Assembly (NCBI RefSeq): GCF_014699075.1
Contig: NZ_JACXAB010000001.1
Span: 434,001-498,000 of the forward strand
Length of the DNA stretch: 64,000 nucleotides
Direction of reading: 5' to 3'
Source of the DNA: Microvirga sp.
GTDB lineage: Bacteria; Pseudomonadota; Alphaproteobacteria; Rhizobiales; Beijerinckiaceae
Under the pieces are notes generated by a model that saw only the letters and a list, made by a program, of their open reading frames with translations, did no database searches and was not told where the DNA came from. A program made the translations under genes and the position numbers. This document shows positions 58,322 to 64,000 of the stretch, piece after piece. Position 1 is the stretch's first letter. Each line of letters starts with the position of its first letter.

Positions 58322-61123
58322 TTAGGCGGCCTCTTCGAGCGTTCCGTTGAGTTCAGCGAGAGCGGAGAGCAGGCCTCTGCGGTCGATCTTCGAGACGATC
58401 TCGGAAATCTGCAGCTTTCTCGCCAAGGCAATCTGTTGCGGATCAGGCTTGACCGTCAGGCCGATTACAGGGGTTGCGCTGTGTTGTGGGTCTGCCCTCA
58501 AAGAGGCAACCAGGGCAAAGCCGGAATGACCTGAAAGCTCAAGATCTGTGACGACCACGTCAACATGCAATCCGTTCGAGAGCAGGCGAACAGCGTCCTG
58601 GGCGGTCGAGGCGGTCTGGACGCGGTATCCAGATGCCTTGAGAACCGGCACGAGCATATCCCGGAAGAAGGTCGAGCTGTCGACGAGGAGCAGAGACCGC
58701 TCCGGTCCGCCCTTTCGCTCCTTGCGCGACCATGTTTCAAGAACCATCGGCAGGTAGTGCGCGACATTGACGATCTCGGTTGTTCGACCTCTGACAACGG
58801 CTGAACCGACGAGATCAGAGCGTTCGGCGAGAAGTTCGATATCGAGTTTGTCCTCCACAATATCGACGATCTCGGCCACGGCCAGACCCATCGACACATC
58901 TCCGTCCGAGAACACCAGAAGCGACTGCATGCCCTCACGTTTGATCGCGAGTTCTTCGTCACAGGAGACCAGGGGCATCAGGCGCCCGCGGTATTGAACG
59001 ACGGGGCGACCACTCGACCACTCGATCGTGGATGCTTCGATCTCCTCAAGGCGCGTCACCAGAGAGAGCGGAACAGCTTTCAGGCTCTCACTGCCGCCAC
59101 GGAAGACAAGTAGGCTTGTCATTTCGTCCGCAGCAACGACCGCCTGCTCAGGGTTAGCGTCGCTCTGGAACTCGTTGCGGTCCGACTCCGAACCCACCAT
59201 GCGCGCAAGTCCATTGGGATCAATGATCAGCACGACGGCGCCGTCGCCCAGGATAGTGTTCCCTGAGAAGAGTTGGATGTGCCGCAGCTTCGAGGACATC
59301 GGCTTCACCACGATCTCCTCGGTGTGAAACACACCATCGACAAGAATGCCGAAGCGCTGATGAGCAACCTGCGTCACCACCACGAAGCCATGATTGGCGT
59401 CCTCATTTCCCGACAGTCCCATGACCTTCGACAGCGGCACGATTGGCAGCAGGCGGTCGCGCAGGCGCAGGATCGGCGTTCCGTTGATGCGCTCAATGGA
59501 ATGCTCGGAGGTGGGCGACACCCGGACGAGCTCCGATACCGCTATTTGCGGAATGGCGAAGCGCTGATCCTTGGACGACACGATGAGCGCTGCCACGATG
59601 GCGAGCGTCAGTGGGATTTTGATCGTGAAGGTTGTTCCTCGACCCTGCTCCGAGCGAATATCGACGGTTCCGCCGATCAGTTCGATGTTGGTTTTGACCA
59701 CATCCATGCCAACGCCGCGGCCTGAGACGGATGTGACCTTCGCGGCTGTCGAGAAGCCAGGATGGAAGATGAACTTCGCCACCTGGGCATCGCTCATCCG
59801 CTCTAGTTCGGCATCGCTTGCAATTCCGCGTTCAGCGGCCTTCTTCCTGATGGCCGCGAAGTTCAGCCCCTTGCCATCGTCGGCGATCTCGATCGTGATC
59901 GAACCGCCTTCATGGTAGGCATTGAGACGGATCGTGCCCTTCTCGTGCTTGCCGCCAGCCTTTCGTTCGGCCGGGCTCTCGATTCCGTGGTCTGCCGAGT
60001 TGCGGACCATGTGGGTGAGAGGATCCTTGATGACCTCCAGGACCTGCCGGTCGAGCTCCGTGTCCGCGCCCTGCATCACGAGCTCGATCTTCTTCGAGAG
60101 CTCGTTCGAGAGGTCGCGAACGACGCGAGGCAGCTTCTGCCATGCATTGCCGATCGGCTGCATCCGGGTCTTCATCACCCCGTCCTGCAACTCGGCCGTA
60201 ACCTGCGACAGACGCTGCAGCGGCACCTTGTAGCCATGATCCTCCGAGCTGCGTCGGGCGATCTCAAGCAGCTGGTTCCGGGTCAGAACGAGTTCGGATA
60301 CCATCGTCATGAGGTGTTCGAGGGTATCCACATTGACGCGGATCGTCTGAACCTTGCCGGAGAGCCCTTCTCCGGCCTCTCCAGCCTCGGCTGGTTCGCC
60401 GCTCTTCTTGGGAGCTGCAGGCGCTGTGGCGGCAATTGTGGGCGCCTGGCTTGGTGCCTTCTCCGCGGGCTTGTCAATCACGAGAGGAGCCGGCCCCGGG
60501 GCCTCGCGGAACGCGCGCTCCAGTTCATCGAGTGAAACCTCGCCAGCCTTCAACGGGCGCTCAAGCACCTGATAAGTGAGGGTACCAGCCGTCACGTCCT
60601 TCGCTGGACCAGGAGCCTCCTGAAAGGCGCGCTCCAACTCATCGAGGGAGACCTCGCCCGGCTTCAGCTCCCGTTCGAGCACTTGGAGAACTACGGGGGC
60701 CGAGGTTTGCACCGTCTGCGGAGCCGGAGCGGCTTCCGGAACAGGTGGTTCTTGCGTTGCCATCTTGTCCAGCAATGCGATGAGGTCGCCGTCGGATCCT
60801 TCTGGCTCGGTTCCTTGACGCTCGAGTTCCCCGAGAATTTCCTTGATGCGATCAAGGGTGCCAAGAATCAGCGAAACGGCAGGAGTCGTGACCGGCATTC
60901 CATCCCGGAACTTGCCCATAAGCGTTTCGGCGGCATGGGCCAGTGCTTCGAGCCGGGGCAGACCAAGGAAGCCGCAGGTTCCCTTGATTGTATGAACCAA
61001 GCGGAAGATGTTGCTGAGGATCGCTTCGTTGTTTGGATCCTGCTCGAAACGAACCATCTCCACGTCGACCGTTTCGAGGTGCTCATTGGTCTCGGTAAGA
61101 AACTCAAGAAGAAGGTCGTCCAT
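58322..61123 (-). CDS. cheA: CheA, hybrid chemotaxis kinase with tandem CheW domains and a receiver
   Basis: A 933-residue hybrid CheA. In order: Hpt domain with His44 (RLVHTIKGTCGF); an Ala/Pro linker with two 38-residue repeats (about 147-212) in place of a recognisable P2 domain; dimerisation helices (TIRVNVDTLEHLMTMVSELV); HATPase (PLTHMVRNSADHGIESPAERK); a first CheW domain (about 525-655); a second CheW domain (about 675-800); and a C-terminal receiver with Asp in VVTDLELSGHSG and Lys near the end. Tandem CheW modules and the receiver make it longer than the usual 650-750 residues. Such hybrid CheAs occur in alphaproteobacteria. It heads the cheA-cheW-cheY-cheZ unit. Confidence 0.93.
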   Translation of the reverse strand: MDDLLLEFLTETNEHLETVDVEMVRFEQDPNNEAILSNIFRLVHTIKGTCGFLGLPRLEALAHAAETLMGKFRDGMPVTTPAVSLILGTLDRIKEILGELERQGTEPEGSDGDLIALLDKMATQEPPVPEAAPAPQTVQTSAPVVLQVLERELKPGEVSLDELERAFQEAPGPAKDVTAGTLTYQVLERPLKAGEVSLDELERAFREAPGPAPLVIDKPAEKAPSQAPTIAATAPAAPKKSGEPAEAGEAGEGLSGKVQTIRVNVDTLEHLMTMVSELVLTRNQLLEIARRSSEDHGYKVPLQRLSQVTAELQDGVMKTRMQPIGNAWQKLPRVVRDLSNELSKKIELVMQGADTELDRQVLEVIKDPLTHMVRNSADHGIESPAERKAGGKHEKGTIRLNAYHEGGSITIEIADDGKGLNFAAIRKKAAERGIASDAELERMSDAQVAKFIFHPGFSTAAKVTSVSGRGVGMDVVKTNIELIGGTVDIRSEQGRGTTFTIKIPLTLAIVAALIVSSKDQRFAIPQIAVSELVRVSPTSEHSIERINGTPILRLRDRLLPIVPLSKVMGLSGNEDANHGFVVVTQVAHQRFGILVDGVFHTEEIVVKPMSSKLRHIQLFSGNTILGDGAVVLIIDPNGLARMVGSESDRNEFQSDANPEQAVVAADEMTSLLVFRGGSESLKAVPLSLVTRLEEIEASTIEWSSGRPVVQYRGRLMPLVSCDEELAIKREGMQSLLVFSDGDVSMGLAVAEIVDIVEDKLDIELLAERSDLVGSAVVRGRTTEIVNVAHYLPMVLETWSRKERKGGPERSLLLVDSSTFFRDMLVPVLKASGYRVQTASTAQDAVRLLSNGLHVDVVVTDLELSGHSGFALVASLRADPQHSATPVIGLTVKPDPQQIALARKLQISEIVSKIDRRGLLSALAELNGTLEEAA
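60488..60685 (-). repeat. Duplicated 38-residue segment within cheA
   Basis: Residues 147-174 (QVLERELKPGEVSLDELERA onward) and 185-212 (QVLERPLKAGEVSLDELERA onward) are nearly identical with a 38-residue period. It lies between the Hpt and dimerisation domains where a CheY-binding P2 domain is expected. The SLDELERAF core is an acidic amphipathic helix. Confidence 0.85.
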
Positions 61124-61959
61124 TGCCGTGTCTCAACTCTTACTATGTGAACTGAACGGCGCCGGTTGTCTGGCGCTTCAGATTGGGAGAATCGTTCGGC
61201 CTTCACGCCGGCAATAAAGCGCTGAACCTCATGTTCAGGCCTGGGAACTGAAAGGCAGGTGTCGGTTTAAGATTGAAGATCAGGGAAGTGCCCGCTGCGC
61301 ATCAGCTGCATGCAAACGGCAACCCGCGAGTTCTAATCGTTATGACAATGCCCCAGTACGCCTCATTCACTACATCACTTTGTCAGCCACCGAGGCTGGT
61401 CTGCTGGCCTCGATCATTGCTTCGATTGTTCTCAGACGAAACTTTGATCCGTTGAGCTTTAAGCCTCTTGGGTCGCAGCCATGACGTTGAGTAAGAATAA
61501 GGCGGCGTTTCCTGCAATAGAGTTAACGTCCGGGGAGGATGAATGCTGAATCGACGTGATTTCAGATAAAATCGCCCTGCGAAACAGCATCATTGTTGCG
61601 TTTGACACTGCTCCCACGTCTGTAGGCCCCGATGTATCTTCTACCGCGGTCATTAATGCCATCCGTAGCGGTCTGGCACATTCAATCTGAAGGATCCGTC
61701 GATCAGCGAGAGGATCTCAGTGCTGGAGTGTCGCAAAGGGTCCGCAGATACTAAGCTGTTAGCAATGCACGATGCAGTCAGAAATCACAGGCTCGGCAAG
61801 TATGATCACGTCGGGGATGCGAGCTGCCGGCTCACCTTGCAGTGGGTGGCTTGAACCAAGCCTGAAAGCTTCCAGGGATCGCTCTTGTCCTGTACGAGCG
61901 TCAAACGCATACAGCTCCCGCAGATAGTTGAGGGAGCTGTACATTCTACCGACGAAACT
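61124..61959. other. Non-coding region upstream of cheA and downstream of ftcR
   Basis: About 830 bases without a convincing gene. It should contain the cheA promoter. CAGCCACCGAGGCTG at 61384-61398 is an inverted repeat followed by GCTGGCC and is loosely like the flagellar-locus motif, but its centre differs. No terminator with a T-run is obvious for ftcR, whose stop lies at the right edge. Confidence 0.6.
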
Positions 61960-62646
61960 TTAGGCCGCGATTCCTACGTAGGAATAGCCGATGTACCGCT
62001 TGGCATCGATCGGATCGTAGCCGAGGCGCTGCCGCAGCTTTTTGCGGAGTTTGCTGATGTGCCCCTCGACAACACTGTCTTCGACATCATCGCTGTAGAT
62101 CCCGTAGACCGCGTCGAAGATCTGCTTCTTGGTGAGCCGGTGCCCCTTCTTGCGGACCAGATACTCTAGGATGTGCCTCTCACGGCGTGGGAGAGAAAGG
62201 GGAAGACCATCGATCTCCGGATCACGTCCATCGAAGAAGACCTTCAGCCTGTCGCTGTTGTCCTGGGCCTTCTTTCCCGCGCTTGCGTTCACGCGGCGCC
62301 ACACGGCTTCGGTCCGTGCGAGAATTTCCCGGACATGAACGGGCTTACGGACAACATCATCAAACTTCGCGGTGAAGAGTTCCAGGGTCTCTTCCAGAGA
62401 GCGGACGTCGCTCAAGGCAATGATGGGTGCCTTCGAATAGCGCCGGATGCTTTCGGCGGAATGAACCCGCTCTTCGAAGGTGCCCAGCACGAAGCCCTGA
62501 ACGGCTTCCAAATCGGAGTCGGAAGCCGTCTCAAGCCAATCGCTGAACTCGTCTGCGTATAAGCCAAGGGAGGATATGCCTTCACGCTTGAAGCTCGCAA
62601 CATATCCGGACGTAACCATCTGCCGGTCATCGACGACGATATACAT
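61960..62646 (-). CDS. ftcR: FtcR/Rem-type flagellar transcriptional regulator
   Basis: A 228-residue OmpR-family regulator that controls flagellar genes in Brucella (FtcR) and Sinorhizobium (Rem). The N-terminal receiver-like domain keeps VVDDRQMV, a Ser in IIALSD and a Lys in VVRKPVHVREIL, but where the phosphoacceptor Asp is expected Gln stands in DLEAVQGF. The C-terminal winged helix (LPRRERHILEYLVRKKGHRLTK; SVVEGHISKLRKKLRQRLG) with IDAKRYIGYSYVG is strongly FtcR-like. A promoter region with TTAA boxes in 10-base phase lies upstream. Confidence 0.92.
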   Translation of the reverse strand: MYIVVDDRQMVTSGYVASFKREGISSLGLYADEFSDWLETASDSDLEAVQGFVLGTFEERVHSAESIRRYSKAPIIALSDVRSLEETLELFTAKFDDVVRKPVHVREILARTEAVWRRVNASAGKKAQDNSDRLKVFFDGRDPEIDGLPLSLPRRERHILEYLVRKKGHRLTKKQIFDAVYGIYSDDVEDSVVEGHISKLRKKLRQRLGYDPIDAKRYIGYSYVGIAA

Positions 62647-62668
62647 GTTTTCTGCCCCGCCTTAGTAA

Positions 62669-62832
62669 TTAAGTGCGTTTAATGATCTTATGCTTACCGC
62701 TCACGTTTATTTACTTGATTCAGTTTCGTTAAGCGGCTGAGGCAGAAACTATATTTTGGCCCCTCAACGGACAATACGTAAATAATGGGAGTTGTTACTC
62801 GCTTATGGTTAACGCTCCTTAACGAACGTTAA
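62669..62832. promoter_or_regulatory. TTAA boxes in 10-base phase upstream of ftcR
   Basis: TTAA occurs at 62669 and 62679, and again at 62809, 62819 and 62829 (GGTTAACGCTCCTTAACG and on), always at 10-base steps. Tandem half-sites at about one helical turn are how OmpR-family proteins such as CtrA and FtcR bind DNA, although the classic CtrA spacing is 11. The first pair lies 23-36 bases upstream of the ftcR ATG. Confidence 0.4.
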
Positions 62833-62970
62833 TCAAAGCTTTCATAGGCAGAATGTCTCATGCGATCTTGTCAGGAACGCGCGAGCAGAAGGCTCAAGGG
62901 ATTGAAGGATCTAAGATTTTTCGAGAGATGGAACTCAGTTCCCTCCCATGTTTCTTCCGGAGGAGCCGTT

Positions 62971-63069
62971 ATGATTTCATGTAACTACGTAGTTCCCGAA
63001 ATTCGAGCCTACGTAGAACCACCTACGCGGTCTGCGAAGACAGCAGCTGTTCGAGGTCGGATTGCGTGA
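62971..63069 (+). CDS. Possible 32-residue peptide with a strong ribosome binding site
   Basis: GGAGGAG lies six bases before the ATG at 62971. The frame encodes 32 residues (MISCNYVVPEIRAYVEPPTR and on) and ends at TGA. The DNA includes AACTACGTAGTT (62983-62994) and another CTACGTAG at 63009. The strong ribosome binding site is the only support; it could be a leader peptide or a chance frame. Confidence 0.3.
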   Translation: MISCNYVVPEIRAYVEPPTRSAKTAAVRGRIA

Positions 63070-63468
63070 AACATGACCCAGATTACTGAGAGGAAGAACT
63101 CCTGCAGGCGCTAGTGACGGCGGTGTGCCATAATACCGAGCGGGCACCTGTAGACGCAGCGGGTGAGCCGGATGTGAGGCCTCTGTTAACCCTAAAGCGT
63201 GGTGTCACGGCGCCACTTCTTGACCTTACGAAAGGTGGCAATTACCTCATTTGTTTGAAAATCTTTCAATCATTAGAACCAAGAGTTTATCAGCACTATG
63301 GCAGGTCCTCGCTGAGGATCAGCATGACGCACTGCCATTTTACCGGTCAGCCCGGATCATAGGTTTGCAACGGATCGAGTGAATGCTCGAGGCATGATGC
63401 CCCTCCGTTGAGTCGGCACATCCGACATTTCTGAAAAGCTCCTATGCTTCCCAACGGGCAGTTTTCAC
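63070..63468. other. Gap before the GAF-domain gene
   Basis: About 400 bases in which I see no gene with a credible start and codon use, no terminator and no RNA. The promoter of the GAF-domain gene should lie here. Confidence 0.5.
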
Positions 63469-64000
63469 ATGCAAGAGTGTTCTGGTCACAGCGAACTGCC
63501 ACATTGGGAAGAAGTTGAACGCTTGGCTGCGCTCCAGAGGTTCGACATTCTGGATACCACTCCGGAAATTGAGTTCGACAATATTGCGAAGATAGCGGCT
63601 GAAATCTGCAGTACCCCGATCGCCTATATTTCGTTCCTTGACGAACATCGGCAGCGCTTCAAGGCCAGGATTGGACTGGAACTGACAGAGACTCCTCGCG
63701 AGAACTCGGTTTGCAATCATGCCATCCTGCAGCCTGGGCTTTCTGTCGTTTCCGATTTGAGCCGTGACCCCCGCTTCAAGGACAGGGTTCGTGTCGAAGG
63801 CGAGCCAGACGTAAGTTTCTACGCAGGAGTTCCACTCCGAACGAGGGATGGCCTGCCACTCGGGATGCTCTGCGTTCTCGATCACGTCGCACGCCCTGAG
63901 GGCCTCACTGAACAGCAGGGAGAAGCGCTTACCACGCTTGCCCAAGCCGTCATGTGCCAGCTTGAGTTAAAACTCTCCAGCAAGGCGGCAGCGGAAAGCG
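63469..64000 (+). CDS. GAF-domain signalling protein, 3' truncated
   Basis: The N-terminal 177 residues of a protein cut by the window end, open from the ATG at 63469. After 15 residues the typical GAF-kinase opening appears (ERLAALQRFDILDTTPEIEF), then ISFLDEHRQRFKARIGLELTE, the Cys in SVCNHAIL, FYAGVPLRTRDGLPLGMLCV and the trailing helix LTTLAQAVMCQLEL. Such GAF modules usually precede a histidine kinase or a diguanylate cyclase domain; which one lies outside the window. The ribosome binding site before the ATG is weak. Confidence 0.8.
   Translation, partial: MQECSGHSELPHWEEVERLAALQRFDILDTTPEIEFDNIAKIAAEICSTPIAYISFLDEHRQRFKARIGLELTETPRENSVCNHAILQPGLSVVSDLSRDPRFKDRVRVEGEPDVSFYAGVPLRTRDGLPLGMLCVLDHVARPEGLTEQQGEALTTLAQAVMCQLELKLSSKAAAES

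Noticed and set aside
61384-61398. CAGCCACCGAGGCTG as a seventh copy of the flagellar-locus motif upstream of cheA
   Set aside because: The arms fit but the CGyrCAAG centre is not present and it is 261 bases from the cheA start.
61459-61662. A 67-codon minus-strand frame between cheA and ftcR
   Set aside because: No clear ribosome binding site and several TTA codons, which are rare in this genome; no family.
62809-62832. Classical CtrA boxes upstream of ftcR
   Set aside because: The TTAA half-sites are spaced by 6 bases, not the 7 of the CtrA consensus, so they are reported only as phased boxes.
63114-63362. An 82-codon plus-strand frame starting with GTG
   Set aside because: Weak start, atypical codon use and no similarity seen.
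63442-63945. A 167-codon minus-strand frame near the window end
   Set aside because: It is antisense to the GAF-domain gene whose sense frame matches the family closely.
1-64000. Sigma-54 promoters (TGGCAC-N5-TTGC), tRNA genes, CRISPR arrays and insertion sequences
   Set aside because: Looked for in the intergenic stretches; no convincing case was seen.

Overview
The window reads as high-GC chromosomal DNA of an alphaproteobacterium of the order Hyphomicrobiales (Rhizobiales). The evidence is the rhizobial flagellar set (motC, motE, fliK/motD, flaF, flbT, ftcR/rem), a CheZ-type phosphatase with a hybrid CheA, and palindromic intergenic repeats of the GTCATTCCGGGG / CCTCATCCTGAGGAG type. A Microvirga/Methylobacteriaceae-like genus is my guess and cannot be settled by eye. 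No tRNA, rRNA, CRISPR array or insertion sequence was seen.

Region 1 (1-5912) is aromatic catabolism: the 3' end of paaZ, a PaaI-like hotdog thioesterase, an Lrp/AsnC regulator on the other strand with a palindromic operator candidate, and a fused indolepyruvate ferredoxin oxidoreductase. Together these could take aryl-pyruvates to aryl-acetyl-CoA and on through the phenylacetyl-CoA pathway. Region 2 (5913-6454) is a gene-free mosaic of four palindromic repeats. Region 3 (6455-12708) holds four stand-alone receiver proteins (one without the phosphoacceptor Asp), a methyl-accepting chemotaxis protein, a PilP-like membrane protein, a transglutaminase-like cysteine protease and a small lipoprotein.

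Region 4 (12752-49921) is a nearly complete flagellar locus. On the minus strand lie DUF1217, a periplasmic protein and flagellin; cheYBR with flgN-, fliJ-, flgJ/cheL- and fliL-like genes behind flhA-fliR; flgE-flgK-flgL-flaF-flbT-flgD-fliQ; flgF-fliI; fliF-fliH-motB-motC-fliK-lytic transglycosylase; and flgB-flgC-fliE-flgG-flgA-flgI-motE-flgH-fliL-fliP. On the plus strand lie motA-fliM-X-fliN-fliG-flhB-Y-Omp19-like lipoprotein. Stop/start overlaps (ATGA, GTGA, TGATG) are very common and support long polycistronic units.

Region 5 (50311-64000) holds a five-PAS FixL-like kinase with its FixJ partner, an AT-richer heparinase II/III-like gene, the cheA-cheW-cheY-cheZ operon, the flagellar regulator ftcR, and the start of a GAF-domain protein cut by the window end.

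The main unexplained signal is a shared imperfect palindrome with core CCTCGyrCAAGs. It lies about 40-60 bases upstream of flgB, fliF, flgE, flhA and the MCP gene, and also in the flgF/motA divergent region, which suggests one regulator or promoter class for the whole locus. Other points of interest are heme-ligand residues in the FixL-like kinase beside the motility genes, a CheA whose linker carries a 38-residue duplication, an insertion domain shared by FlgE and FlgL, and two uncharacterised genes coupled to flagellar operons.
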